Numbered from the stretch's first letter, positions 51,383 to 60,027 are shown. The stretch: DNA of 64,000 nt from Hassallia byssoidea VB512170 (GCF_000817785.2 NZ_JTCM02000005.1:62001-126000); one strand, 5' to 3'. The notes: generated by a model from the sequence alone, not told the origin. Translations and numbers: made by a program.

Positions 51383-52571
51383 TAATTGTAGTAGTGGAGT
51401 TAGTTGTATTCAACAGCAACCAGATTTTAAACGTCATTTACTAGGTATAGTTACCAAAACAAATTACTATATGCGTTTTTTTGATACTTCTGGAAAATTG
51501 ATTGCTACTGCTGGTTCTTACCCACAAGGACTACCCACTATTTTTAATCCAAAAACTTGGCAATTCATCAAAGACACAAAGGAGAAAGATTACCATCAAA
51601 TTACTGTAGTTTTGCATACCCAAAATCATCAAGATTGGGGTTATATGCAAGTTGGACGAAGTTTGTCAGAGTTTAATGGTTATCTCGATAGTGTGAAATT
51701 AATTTTAGTATTGGGATTGCCGATTGCAATGGGAATGATTGCTGCTGCTAGCTGGTGGTTATCAGGATTAGCGATGAAACCAATTTACCAATCCTACAGA
51801 CAAATTCAACAGTTTACAGCCGATGCCGCACACGAATTACGAACACCTTTAGCTGCTACAGGTGCAACAGTTGAATCAGCGCTTTTAATGCCGCAATTAG
51901 AGGAGGAGGAAACACGAGATATTTTGCAAACTATACACCGTCAAAATCAGCGACTTACGACTTTAGTCGTTGATTTGCTAATGTTGGCGCGTTTAGATAA
52001 ACAACCTATCAAACAACGGGAAGAATGTTGCCTGAATGATATTATCAGCGATTTAATCGAAGAATTTGCAGCAATGGCAACTGCCGCAGGAATAATGCTG
52101 ACATCTGTAATGCGGGTGCATCAACCATTAAATATTATTGGCAATACCGACCAGCTTTATCGTTTGATTTATAATTTAATTGTTAATGCAATTCAATACA
52201 CACCTTCATGTGGAGAGGTCACAGTATTCTTAAATAGAACTGACTATTATGCTGTAATTAAAGTTCAGGATACAGGGATTGGAATCCCGCAAAATGAACT
52301 TCCTCGCATTTTTGATCGGTTTTACCGCGTTTCGAGCGATCGCTCTCGCAGCATGGGCGGTTCTGGTTTAGGGTTGGCGATCGCCCAAGCAATTGTCCAA
52401 GCACACCAAGGTAAGTTGAGCGTGCAAAGTGAATTGGGTAAAGGTAGCACTTTTACAGTTCAATTACCTTTGAATGCGACTCACATGAAAAGCGATGCTT
52501 CAGGTAAGCTGCTACGCGAACGTATCTACTCCTTTAAAGTATTACATCGCTTTGTACGTATTATTAAATAA
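51383..52571 (+). pseudogene. Sensor histidine kinase paralogue (RppB-like), N-terminus removed
   Basis: About 395 codons remain. They align with the intact kinase at 42253 from its LCLPDPDC region onward: part of the periplasmic sensor, one membrane segment (about 51695-51760), HisKA with [11 protein letters not shown] box [12 protein letters not shown] and G boxes. About the first 83 residues, including TM1, and the cognate regulator gene expected upstream, are missing; the sequence begins directly at the end of an IS. A hybrid start inside the IS (51351) is possible but would give no membrane anchor before the sensor part. Confidence 0.82.
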
Positions 52572-52746
52572 TATTTTTGTATAAGAAATCATATATAACC
52601 GTGTTTGTTTCTGGTGAACGGTTATGCAGCTGCTGTAAAAATTTCAGCAACTTTGGGTCACTATCATCTACTAAGTCACCCCCACTTTTTGCTCCTAAGG
52701 CAGATATTAAATCGTTTAATATTTCTCTAATTCCAGAAATTGCATA
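52564..52746 (-). pseudogene. C-terminal gene fragment of unknown family
   Basis: A 60-codon frame with clear coding character (GIREILNDLISALGAKSGGD, later PETNTVIYDFLYKN) ends in TAA just inside the kinase end. An in-frame TAG lies directly upstream and there is no start codon, so only the tail of a gene remains. I do not recognise the family. Confidence 0.35.
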
Positions 52747-52931
52747 AAATGTAAACTATATATGTTCATGCATCTACAGTGACTATGCTTGCAATCATGT
52801 TTTCTGACTCAATCTCAAAAATAAAATTTATAAAAAGTTTTCAAAAAGAGCGATCGCTCAACAAGAGCAGAATATAAGCGGCGAATGAAAACATTTTGGT
52901 TGTGCGACCAATTATCGAAGAAATATCAACT

Positions 52932-53567
52932 ATGACTCAAACTATACAAGCTAGGGAAATTACTCTGCTGGAACTGGAAACCAATTTCAGAATCCAAATG
53001 ATTGAGGATGCTTTCTTTTTCTGCGAGTGGCAAGATAATTTACCAGCAATTACAGATGTGGAAAAACAGCGACTTGACAGAGTTAAGGCAAGTTACTCAA
53101 ATTTGCTTAAATATCCTCCTTTACTTGAAAACACTGTCAAAATGGTGGTTTTATCACCACTGTTAGATTTAGCTGACTTTTATCTATCTCCATTTCATAT
53201 CAAATCCGAAAAATCCGTACAAATTTCTGCCGATGACGAGGGAGTGACTGTTAAAGGTAATATTGATGTCTTGGTTTTGTTTAATCGGCTAGCTGTTGTG
53301 GCTATCGAGTCTAAGCAAGCAGCTTTTTCTGTGGAGGTAGGTAAACCGCAGCTTCTATCTTATATGCTGGCTATTGCTAATCCTGATAAGCCCGTGTATG
53401 GATTGATTACGAATGGTGCTAGTTTCCTGTTTGTTAAATTAATCAAGCAAGAAACTCCAAAATATGCCTTATCTCGACTTTTCTACATTTTTAATCCTGG
53501 GAATGATTTATACGCAGTTCTCAGTATTTTTAAGCAATTAGCACAATTAGTAATAGAAGGTGGGTGA
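52932..53567 (+). CDS. PD-(D/E)XK nuclease-like protein ('restriction endonuclease subunit R'-type), orphan
   Basis: The 211-aa protein resembles the small cyanobacterial proteins labelled type I restriction subunit R-like. A helical first half is followed by GNIDVLVLF and AIESKQA, matching the D ... E-x-K active site of the PD-(D/E)XK fold, and a GLITNGASFLFVKL segment typical of these proteins. There is no methylase, specificity subunit or helicase nearby, so it is not a complete restriction system. The ATG at 52932 is preferred to a GTG-type start at 52896. Its role is unknown. Confidence 0.72.
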   Translation: MTQTIQAREITLLELETNFRIQMIEDAFFFCEWQDNLPAITDVEKQRLDRVKASYSNLLKYPPLLENTVKMVVLSPLLDLADFYLSPFHIKSEKSVQISADDEGVTVKGNIDVLVLFNRLAVVAIESKQAAFSVEVGKPQLLSYMLAIANPDKPVYGLITNGASFLFVKLIKQETPKYALSRLFYIFNPGNDLYAVLSIFKQLAQLVIEGG

Positions 53568-53704
53568 GGATCTCGAAAGTTATTTCCCATACCCCTACAC
53601 CCTGTTTCTACTTCTATTAATTTAGTGCATCTTCATGGAGAATTGGTATCACCAGAGATAGTGACTGTTGCATAAGTTTAACCAAAAAATCAATTAATAT
53701 TCAA

Positions 53705-53724
53705 GCCTGCCAGAATTGACAGGC
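53705..53724. terminator. Hairpin, probable terminator
   Basis: GCCTGCCA-GAAT-TGACAGGC forms an 8-bp stem with one mismatch. It lies just past the leftward ars operon and the broken small gene at 53743-53946, where a terminator is expected. Confidence 0.5.
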
Positions 53725-53742
53725 TGAAGGATTAATTGTTTT

Positions 53743-53946
53743 TTACGCATTAGCAAGGCTTTGAGCTTTTGCCTTCGCGTCAACCAAACCCTTGTTTTTC
53801 GCAATCTTGGCAAAACGGGCAAAATTTTTGCTGCTACTATTTTTGGCAAAGGTATTGTTACGGTTGACCTACTTGAGCAATCGACCTGCCCAAGAACCAG
53901 TGGGACTTACCGTTTAAGCTGCCTCAAACTTTACATCATTTAACAT
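53743..53946 (-). pseudogene. Small gene with two in-frame stops (66 codons)
   Basis: From ATG at 53946 one frame runs to a stop at 53743 but contains TAA at 53916 and TAG at 53871. Both would be Gln codons after a single T-to-C change (CAA, CAG). The tail, FARFAKIAKNKGLVDAKAKA, has coding character and a terminator-like hairpin follows. It overlaps the end of the small membrane protein gene slightly. It looks like a small gene recently killed by two transitions; family unknown. Confidence 0.35.
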
Positions 53947-54169
53947 CATCAACCGCTTTATCTGTTGGCTCTGACCCCATGTTGTCTGACTTTCCTTTGT
54001 AGAGAAGGCGGCTAATAATAGTGGCGGTCAATGCGCCCCCGACCACTATTAATGTCATCGGACGGGAGCCGACCGTGAGAAACATCAAAACACCAGTGGC
54101 AGCTAGGACGGTTTGCGTTATTCCGAGAAAAATTCTTAGCCAGCCCCAGATAAAAATATGGTGCCTCAT
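53936..54169 (-). CDS. Small membrane protein at the end of the ars operon
   Basis: The 77-aa protein has two hydrophobic segments (about residues 5-33 and 37-56) and a polar, Asp/Lys-rich tail. It resembles small DUF-type membrane proteins sometimes found near arsenic genes, but I do not recognise a named family. It follows arsC by 83 bp on the same strand, and would be the last gene of the operon. Confidence 0.6.
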   Translation of the reverse strand: MRHHIFIWGWLRIFLGITQTVLAATGVLMFLTVGSRPMTLIVVGGALTATIISRLLYKGKSDNMGSEPTDKAVDDVK

Positions 54170-54252
54170 CTTTCGTCTTCCGGTAGTATTTTAAAATACC
54201 TGACGATTGTAGATATCGCCAGGATACAGTGCCTTATGTCAAAAGAAACAAC

Positions 54253-54648
54253 TTAACTTAGGGCTTTAATCAACTTTTCTACTCGTTCTTTAACTTCGCC
54301 TCGAACCCGGCGAAAAGTTTCTATCGGTTGTCCCTCTGGGTCATCAAGCTGCCAATCCTCAAACACCGAGCGTAATACCCATGCTTCCGGTAGATTTACC
54401 CCACAGCCGCATAAAGAAATCACAGCGTCGTAGTCTTCGGGCTGAAAATCGCTTAATGGCTTAGACGTTTGATTGCTGATATCGATGCCGATTTCAGACA
54501 TGATATCAACAGTTTTGGGGTCTACATGGCTTGCTTCTAACCCCGAACTGCTAACAGCAATTTTGCCCTCTCCTAATGTGCGGGCGAATCCTTCCGCCAT
54601 TTGGGAACGGCGAGAGTTTTTCTTGCACACAAACATGACTTTTTTCAT
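54253..54648 (-). CDS. arsC: Arsenate reductase (low-MW phosphatase type)
   Basis: The cytosolic enzyme that reduces arsenate to arsenite for export. The 131-aa protein has the P-loop C8-KKNSRRS at the N-terminus and a second redox pair in SLCGCGVNLP (about 80-82), followed by DPEGQP. It belongs to the glutathione/glutaredoxin-dependent group known from Synechocystis rather than the thioredoxin-only group. The Met that starts MKKVMFVC is chosen; upstream Met would add 19 unrelated residues overlapping arsH. It follows arsH by 40 bp. Confidence 0.88.
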   Translation of the reverse strand: MKKVMFVCKKNSRRSQMAEGFARTLGEGKIAVSSSGLEASHVDPKTVDIMSEIGIDISNQTSKPLSDFQPEDYDAVISLCGCGVNLPEAWVLRSVFEDWQLDDPEGQPIETFRRVRGEVKERVEKLIKALS

Positions 54649-54688
54649 GATATTATTCTTTATTGGTAGATGGCTGGTAGAACTTTTA

Positions 54689-55354
54689 TCAACCAAGTAA
54701 GGCATTTGTTTCTAGCGCACTGGTGGCTATCTTGATTGTTTCTTGCGCTGCTTTTTCCTTGCGTTCGCTATAGCGGTCTGTGAGATAATCCACCTGGGGG
54801 CGTAACAGCATAGTGAACTTATAAAGTTCCTCTATGACATCGACCACGCGATCGCGATAAGGCGAATCTTTCATCGTGCCGTCTTCGTGAAACTCTTGGT
54901 AGGCTTTGGCAACACTAGACTGATTCGGAATCGTAAACATCCGCATCCAACGCCCCAAAATCCGCATTGTATTCACGGCGTTAAAAGACTGAGAACCACC
55001 GCTGACTTGCATCACCGCTAGCGTTCTTCCTTGTGTCGGTCTGACCGCTCCTATACTAAGGGGAATCCAGTCAATCTGGTTTTTCATGATACCCGTAATA
55101 TTGCCGTGCATCTCAGGACTTGACCAGACTTGACCCTCTGACCACTGGCTCAATTCCCGTAACTCCTGCACCTTGGGATGAGTATCTGGTACGCTGTTGT
55201 GAATCGGTAGCTCTCGCGGGTTGAAAAACCGGACTTCTGCCCCGAACCCCTCCATCATCCGGGCGGCTTCTTCTGCTAAAAGGCGGCTATAGGAACGCTC
55301 CCGTAAGGAGCCATACAAAAATAAAATTCGGGGCGGATGGTCAAATGTCATCAT
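54689..55354 (-). CDS. arsH: ArsH NADPH-dependent FMN reductase
   Basis: The 221-aa flavoprotein matches Ars[22 protein letters not shown] is the phosphate-binding loop, followed by [20 protein letters not shown] and [16 protein letters not shown]. ArsH proteins oxidise organoarsenicals or act as quinone or azo reductases in arsenic defence. The ATG at 55354 (MMTFDHPP) is preferred; a longer frame to 55492 would overlap the upstream phosphatase gene. It lies between the phosphatase-like gene and arsC. Confidence 0.88.
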   Translation of the reverse strand: MMTFDHPPRILFLYGSLRERSYSRLLAEEAARMMEGFGAEVRFFNPRELPIHNSVPDTHPKVQELRELSQWSEGQVWSSPEMHGNITGIMKNQIDWIPLSIGAVRPTQGRTLAVMQVSGGSQSFNAVNTMRILGRWMRMFTIPNQSSVAKAYQEFHEDGTMKDSPYRDRVVDVIEELYKFTMLLRPQVDYLTDRYSERKEKAAQETIKIATSALETNALLG

Positions 55355-55436
55355 GAAAGTAATGGTATCTTTGGCGTGAGAAATTTTGAGAACTGTCTTA
55401 TGCCAGGTTGAAGGTTTATCTGTAGCAGTAAGAGAT

Positions 55437-55898
55437 TTATTCTTCTGCCAACTTTCGTAAAAAGGTGCTTTGGGCTTCTCGCAGTTCGACATCAGGGTTT
55501 GCCTTCTGGACTATCTGGATCGCCGAATCGTAAGACGAACCAGCATGAATCAGGTAAGAAGCCAACATCGTTCCCGTTCGCCGTCTGCCACTGGTACAAT
55601 GGATTGCAACACCATGACTAAGGCGATTCTGGCTCTCAACAAAGTTTTGTAATTCCTGAATCTGTTCCCGGCTTGGTGCTGTGCCTCCCTTGGTTGGCAG
55701 CCAGAGGTGAGGGATGCTTGCCTGCTCGTACAAATCCAGGTTTGAGGGGTCATCCATAACGGAGACAATTGCCCCAACACCCGCAGTTTGTAGCGCGGTC
55801 AGTTCCTCTGCCATTGGCTTGCGAACACCTGCCAGTTTGTCAGGAATCACCCACCACAAGTTTTCCTCAATTGGCTGAATCGGTTGCTGCTCCATCAA
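55437..55898 (-). CDS. Dual-specificity/tyrosine phosphatase-like protein in the ars operon
   Basis: The 153-aa protein has the phosphatase loop [10 protein letters not shown] (about 99-108), with catalytic Cys and Arg, and a general-acid-like Asp in VSVMDDPSN (about 48-50). It is of the small DSP/PTP fold. It lies 28 bp downstream of acr3 and upstream of arsH, so it is part of the operon. Phosphatase-fold enzymes include one class of arsenate reductase (Acr2-type of yeast is Cdc25-like), so a reductase or an anti-arsenate role is possible, but plain phosphatase activity is just as likely. Confidence 0.8.
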   Translation of the reverse strand: MMEQQPIQPIEENLWWVIPDKLAGVRKPMAEELTALQTAGVGAIVSVMDDPSNLDLYEQASIPHLWLPTKGGTAPSREQIQELQNFVESQNRLSHGVAIHCTSGRRRTGTMLASYLIHAGSSYDSAIQIVQKANPDVELREAQSTFLRKLAEE

Positions 55899-55926
55899 TT
55901 GAAATCCTCATCTCATGTTGTTAGCG

Positions 55927-56994
55927 CTAAAACATTTCTGATTCAGATGATCTGAAATAGCGTCTCTGAAACCAGAACGAAACATTTACCAGACCAATCA
56001 ACACGGGTACTTCTACCAAGGGACCGACAACAGCGGCAAATGCTGCCCCTGAATTAATCCCGAACACGGCAATAGCCACAGCGATCGCCAGTTCAAAATT
56101 GTTACCTGCTGAAGTGAAGGCAACACTTGCGGCTCTGGAATAATCCGTTTTAATCCGCCATGCCATGTAGAAACTGATGAAAAACATCACCAGAAAATAG
56201 ATGATGAGCGGAATTGCAATCCGAACCACATCGAGGGGAATCTGGACAATCAAATTCCCTTTCAGGCTGAACATCACCACAATCGTAAAGAGCAACGCAA
56301 CCAGCGTCAGGGGGCTGATTTTTGGAACAAATTTTTCATGATACCACTGTTTGCTCTTGGCTTTGACCAGAAAGAAACGAGTGAAATAGCCAGCTAAAAA
56401 GGGAATCCCAAGATAGATGAAAACACTTTTAGCAATCTCGGCAATGCTCACGTTGACGACGCTCCCCTTCAACCCGAACAGTGGTGGCAGCACACTGATA
56501 AACAACCAGGCATAGGGACTGTAAAAAATGACCTGGAAGATACTGTTGAAAGCAACCAGTCCCGCCGTGTATTCGGTATTGCCTCGCGCTAAATCACTCC
56601 ACACCACAACCATTGCAATACACCGGGCTAACCCAATCAGGATTAGTCCCACCATGTATTCTGGATAGTCGCGCAGGAAGGTAATTGCCAGGAGAAACAT
56701 CAAAATAGGTCCGATGATCCAATTCTGAAGTAGCGATATACCGAGAATCTTTCCGTTACGAAAGACATCCCCTAACTCTTCGTATCGTACCTTGGCTAGA
56801 GGGGGATACATCATCAGAATCAACCCAATGGCAATTGGGATGTTCGTCGTTCCTACCTGGAAGTGGTTGATAAACCCTTCTACACCAGGAAAGAAATAGC
56901 CCAAACCGACCCCGATAGCCATTGCCAAAAAAATCCACAAGGTCAGGAAGCGGTCAAGAAAAGAAAGTTGTTTGGAAAGAGGTTTATTTTTCAT
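55927..56994 (-). CDS. acr3: ACR3-family arsenite efflux transporter
   Basis: The inner-membrane carrier that exports arsenite. The 355-aa protein has ten membrane segments and the conserved Cys of the ACR3 family in [12 protein letters not shown] (TM4), plus the [15 protein letters not shown] and [15 protein letters not shown] segments typical of ACR3. It lies 29 bp downstream of the PstS-like gene and 28 bp upstream of the phosphatase-like gene. Confidence 0.92.
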   Translation of the reverse strand: MKNKPLSKQLSFLDRFLTLWIFLAMAIGVGLGYFFPGVEGFINHFQVGTTNIPIAIGLILMMYPPLAKVRYEELGDVFRNGKILGISLLQNWIIGPILMFLLAITFLRDYPEYMVGLILIGLARCIAMVVVWSDLARGNTEYTAGLVAFNSIFQVIFYSPYAWLFISVLPPLFGLKGSVVNVSIAEIAKSVFIYLGIPFLAGYFTRFFLVKAKSKQWYHEKFVPKISPLTLVALLFTIVVMFSLKGNLIVQIPLDVVRIAIPLIIYFLVMFFISFYMAWRIKTDYSRAASVAFTSAGNNFELAIAVAIAVFGINSGAAFAAVVGPLVEVPVLIGLVNVSFWFQRRYFRSSESEMF

Positions 56995-57023
56995 CAGTTA
57001 TTCCGCTGGTAGATTAAAAAGCG

Positions 57024-58064
57024 TTAGAATTTGGCTTCTTTCCGTAATAACTCACCAATGGTCAGGTTTAGTTGCGTTTGTCCGTCAAACACCGTTCCTG
57101 CCTTCCCCTTGTAAAAGTGAACATAATTGAGATGTTTGACTTCCTCCGGTAAAGGCACATAACCCACAGTACTGACTACTTTCGGGGCATTCTCGATATA
57201 CAATTTGACGAATTGGTATGCTGCACTATTATTTTGCGTAGACCGGGTATTCACGTAGATAAATAAAGGTCGGGAAAGGGGCTGATACTGAACTTTTTCG
57301 ACAGTTTGACGTGAGGGCAGTACGGGACCTTTACCGTTATCAACAGCCAGGGCTTTCAATTTATCTTGATGTTTTTCGTAATAGGAATAGCCAAAATAAC
57401 CTAAAGCATTAGGGTCTTTGCTAATTCCATCAACCAAAACCTCATCATCTTCACTGGCGGTGTAGTCGTTACGATTGGCTCTGACTTGACCGACAGTCGC
57501 CTCGGTAAAGTAGTCAAAAGTACCAGATTTTTGACCAGCACCATATAGATTCAGGGGGCGGTCAGGGTAAGACGCTTGTATCTGGTTCCAGCGGGTGATT
57601 TTCCCTTCAGCCCCAGGTTCCCAAATCCTTTTCAATTCAGCGACAGTGATGTCTTTTGCCCAAGTATTTTGGGGGTTAACGGCGATGGTCAGGGCATCAA
57701 AGGCAATGGGGAATTCCATATATCCCACACCGTTTTTCTTACAGACTTCCATCTCTGATTTCAAAATCGGTCGAGAGGCGTTGCTAATATCCGTAACGCC
57801 TGCACAGAATTTTTCAAACCCGCCCGTCGTACCGGAAATCCCTACTGTAACCTGTACCTGATTGTTTGAATCAGCTTGATATTCTTTAGCGATCGCCTGG
57901 GTAATCGGATAGACCGTACTGGAACCATCAATTTTAATTGTTGTTTTCGCAACATTAGCAGCCTTCTGTGGTCGCTGAATTTCAGCCGATGTGTTGGATG
58001 TTGATGTGCAACTGCTTGTAAAAGCTAACAACAAGAGTGCGAGAGCCAATTTCAAAGTTTTCAT
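57024..58064 (-). CDS. PstS/SphX-like oxyanion-binding lipoprotein in the ars operon
   Basis: The 346-aa protein is a periplasmic lipoprotein (lipobox SSC near 19) of the PstS family: IDGSSTVYPITQAIA and GTTGGFEKFCAG bind the anion, SGTFDYF is the second binding loop. In phosphate uptake it delivers phosphate to PstCAB. Here it is the second gene of an ars operon with no transporter subunits, so it may bind arsenate or supply phosphate under arsenate stress. The ATG at 58064 has GAGG 3 nt upstream; a GTG at 58073 is less likely. Confidence 0.85.
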   Translation of the reverse strand: MKTLKLALALLLLAFTSSCTSTSNTSAEIQRPQKAANVAKTTIKIDGSSTVYPITQAIAKEYQADSNNQVQVTVGISGTTGGFEKFCAGVTDISNASRPILKSEMEVCKKNGVGYMEFPIAFDALTIAVNPQNTWAKDITVAELKRIWEPGAEGKITRWNQIQASYPDRPLNLYGAGQKSGTFDYFTEATVGQVRANRNDYTASEDDEVLVDGISKDPNALGYFGYSYYEKHQDKLKALAVDNGKGPVLPSRQTVEKVQYQPLSRPLFIYVNTRSTQNNSAAYQFVKLYIENAPKVVSTVGYVPLPEEVKHLNYVHFYKGKAGTVFDGQTQLNLTIGELLRKEAKF

Positions 58065-58180
58065 TGACCTCACCCCTATGGGTCATATCAAAAGTATATC
58101 TCCATCATTTCAAAAAAAGTTGATTTATCAATCCGTATAACGCGAAAAACTAACATTTCGTTACAAAAAAAATTGATGCA

Positions 58181-58510
58181 TCATTTAGCGTCAGCGCAGG
58201 GCGGACTAGGCAACATCAGGCTTCTTCGGCGAAACTCTGCAAGATACTGCTCTAGGGCAACAAATTGGGGCAGATTTAGGCTGTAGTAAATCCAGCGTCC
58301 TTCTTGCCGAGAGCGCACCAAGCCAGCATCTTTCAGGGTTTTGAGATGAAAAGACAGTTTGGATTGACTGGTTCCCAGATGGTCGCACAAGTCACACACA
58401 CATAACTCTTGAGAGCGTAACAGTTCTAAGACCTGAATCCGCAAGGGGTCGGACAAGGCGTGAAAACCAGCAACGATGGTATTTGGCGTGAGGGTGTAAA
58501 TAGAATTCAT
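58181..58510 (-). CDS. arsR: ArsR-family repressor
   Basis: The 109-aa winged-helix repressor has ELCVCDLC (about 36-43), the alpha-3 arsenite/metal site, then TSQSKLSFHLKTLKDAGLV as recognition helix, and Cys near the C-terminus (PPCADAK). It heads the ars operon. The ATG at 58510 is used; the TTG before it is disregarded. An inverted repeat ATCAA-N6-TTGAA overlaps its start codon, fitting the reported cyanobacterial ArsR site. Confidence 0.88.
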   Translation of the reverse strand: MNSIYTLTPNTIVAGFHALSDPLRIQVLELLRSQELCVCDLCDHLGTSQSKLSFHLKTLKDAGLVRSRQEGRWIYYSLNLPQFVALEQYLAEFRRRSLMLPSPPCADAK

Positions 58511-58524
58511 CAAGAATTATTGAA
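58509..58524. promoter_or_regulatory. Candidate ArsR operator
   Basis: ATCAA-GAATTA-TTGAA, an inverted repeat with 6-nt spacing, lies at the arsR start codon. ArsR of Synechocystis is reported to bind ATCAA-N6-TTGAT. A TTGAT-TT-ATCAA dyad also lies at 58120-58131 between arsR and the PstS-like gene. Confidence 0.5.
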
Positions 58525-58570
58525 ATATCAGTCTCATGCTAACCATACTAGGCTAAATTTACTTTAGACT

Positions 58571-58753
58571 TCAATTAGATACATTTGCACATTCACCATT
58601 ATATTTTTCGTAGTAGTAGGCGTTCTCACCTTCTACCAAGGGAATGGTTTTGATGACTTTGTTATAAGGGGTCATGTGGGTGCGAAGTGATTTCAAGGTG
58701 GAATATTTTTTCCTAGTCCACTTATCAAACTCGATAGTTTGGGGAAAGGCTTG
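58571..58753 (-). pseudogene. C-terminal gene fragment of unknown family
   Basis: A 60-codon frame on the minus strand has clear coding character (KSLRTHMTPYNKVIKTIPLV, then ENAYYYEKYN) but begins right after a stop and has no start codon. It lies upstream of arsR. I do not recognise the family. It may be the tail of a gene lost in rearrangement. Confidence 0.4.
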
Positions 58754-58795
58754 CTATCGGTAAGTACATTTACTAAGAAAACATCTTAAAGCAAA

Positions 58796-58829
58796 AGGTA
58801 CTAACTCAGTTTTGAGTTAGTACCTTTCT
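58796..58829 (-). terminator. Strong terminator hairpin (15-bp stem)
   Basis: AAAGGTACTAACTCA and its exact complement, loop GTTT, followed on the minus strand by TTTTGCTTT. It ends the transcript of the small peptide gene at 58874-59020. Confidence 0.8.
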
Positions 58830-58873
58830 CTTACTTAAAATCTGTAAAGGAACTTACATAAATTAAGGACAAG

Positions 58874-59020
58874 CTATTTGTCACAATTTATCTGGGGACA
58901 GTCAGGAGTAGGAGTAGTACAAGGGGTTGCTGCCAAGACTGCTAAACCAGTAACTGTGGTAAGAGCGAGTGCTGCAACTGCTGCTAGAGAGAGTCTTTTA
59001 ATCTGATTAGTTATTACCAT
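58874..59020 (-). CDS. Small exported Cys-rich peptide (48 aa)
   Basis: The peptide has a signal sequence (about 1-30, with KRLSLAAVAALALTTVTGLA) followed by a short tail with three Cys in CTTPTPDCPQINC. The start at 59020 has AGG about 9 nt upstream. A strong terminator lies 45 bp past its stop, so it is a self-contained transcription unit. It lies between the ars operon and mobile scraps. A metal- or thiol-related role is conceivable from the Cys residues; family unknown. Confidence 0.6.
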   Translation of the reverse strand: MVITNQIKRLSLAAVAALALTTVTGLAVLAATPCTTPTPDCPQINCDK

Positions 59021-59087
59021 GAATTCAACCTGTACGAAACTGTTTATAGCATAAACTCTCCAGTAGACTAGAGAGTAAAGAGAAAAG

Positions 59088-59352
59088 ATTACAATTTCTA
59101 AAAATTTTTGTTTGGTAACAAAAAGGACACCAAGCACGCTCATGGCGAAGTAAACCCCTTTTAGAAAGCACTTTTACCCAAGGTCTGAGGGTAAGAAAGT
59201 GTAAGTCTGTTCGTTTCGTCAGGATGGACATTGCATGTACTAAATTAGTCGCCGTTAAGCCCGTTCCATTAGTTGCTGTTCTATCTCTATTAATTCCAAG
59301 AATTTTGCTGATACTTTCATTTCTTGAGTTTGATAATTTTCTTTCTCTACCC
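59088..59352 (-). pseudogene. TniQ/TnsD-family fragment (middle part)
   Basis: The frame reads KILGINRDRTATNGTG, then LTKRTDLHFLTLRPW and RGLLRHERAWCPFCYQ. The last is the zinc-finger start typical of TniQ/TnsD target-selection proteins of Tn7-like elements. Similarity stops after CYQ, so the zinc ribbon and the C-terminus are lost. Its N-terminal part is found at 59485-59635 beyond a MITE. Confidence 0.65.
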
Positions 59353-59484
59353 ATAAGTAGGTAGGCACAAATAAACCTAACTATGTTACAAAATGTAAAA
59401 CGCTTGAAACCCTTGCAATTGCCTCACTTCGTTTCGCTCCGTTCGCAATGACATAGTTATAAATTTTCCCGCTTACCTACTTAA
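59353..59484. mobile_element. MITE, about 130 bp, family B, inside the TniQ fragment
   Basis: Terminal inverted repeats of about 33 bp: left TAAGTAGGTAGGC and the complement of the right end TAAGTAGGTAAGC, each followed inward by a TAACTATGT segment. The core has a short dyad-rich stretch (TTGCAA ... GCAATG). Removing it would join NEIAPL of the upstream piece to MGRERKLSNSRN of the downstream piece. Confidence 0.65.
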
Positions 59485-59635
59485 GTGGGGCAATTTCATT
59501 TAGGAGTAGTTGTCTAGTAGTAATGCAATGTTGTTCAGCTAGTCGAATCACATAGCCAGTTAAACTTTCTACATAAGGAGTTCCTATACCAATTGGTTCT
59601 AGATTATACAAACGGCTTCTTGGTGGAATCGGGGA
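59485..59635 (-). pseudogene. TniQ/TnsD-family fragment (N-terminus)
   Basis: The minus strand encodes [20 protein letters not shown] then SLTGYVIRLAEQH and LLLNEIAPL, the normal beginning of large TniQ/TnsD proteins in cyanobacteria (short N-terminal 'LYxLEPIGxGTPYVESLT' region). It stops at the MITE. It abuts a CDF fragment on its upstream side. Confidence 0.65.
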
Positions 59636-59823
59636 TTTTTGCAGCATAGGTCAATGCCCACAGAGCTACCAATGCTGCCACGAGATTCACAATTGGCTCA
59701 ATAGCATCTGAAAGCAGCCCCACTGACCCCGCTCTTCAGGTAAGCCCCAAACTTCAGAACAATGGTTACGATTGCCGCTGCAATCGACAGGAAAGCGTAG
59801 GAGCGGGCTGTTCGACTACTCAT
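59620..59823 (-). pseudogene. CDF-family exporter fragment (N-terminus), frameshifted
   Basis: From ATG at 59823 the frame reads MSSRTARSYAFLSIAAAIVT and continues, after one frame change near 59720, as [20 protein letters not shown]. This is the first two membrane segments of a FieF-type cation diffusion facilitator, including the metal-site S-D-A-x-E region. It then breaks off at the TniQ fragment. It is not the czcD of 39659. Confidence 0.6.
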
Positions 59824-60027
59824 CAGGATTTAGCAACTGTGATTCCGAGCTAACAGTACCAAATTATACTTGAGTCGTCATCAGCCCTGAGACTTCTACT
59901 GATTCTCCCCTGCGCGTGTTATCAAAGTTGAAGGGGAGACCGTGCCAAAACGGGTTGCATTGTACGCGCTCGAATTTTAATTGTCCTCAAAAGCTTAAAA
60001 ATGTCTCCCTACTTATATCCCAACCCC

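Noticed and set aside
52932-53567. Complete restriction-modification system
   Set aside because: Only a nuclease-like protein is present; no methyltransferase, specificity or motor subunit nearby.
59088-59635. Active CAST/Tn7-like system
   Set aside because: Only pieces of one TniQ-type gene are present; no tnsB, tnsC, Cas12k/Cascade gene or CRISPR array in the window.
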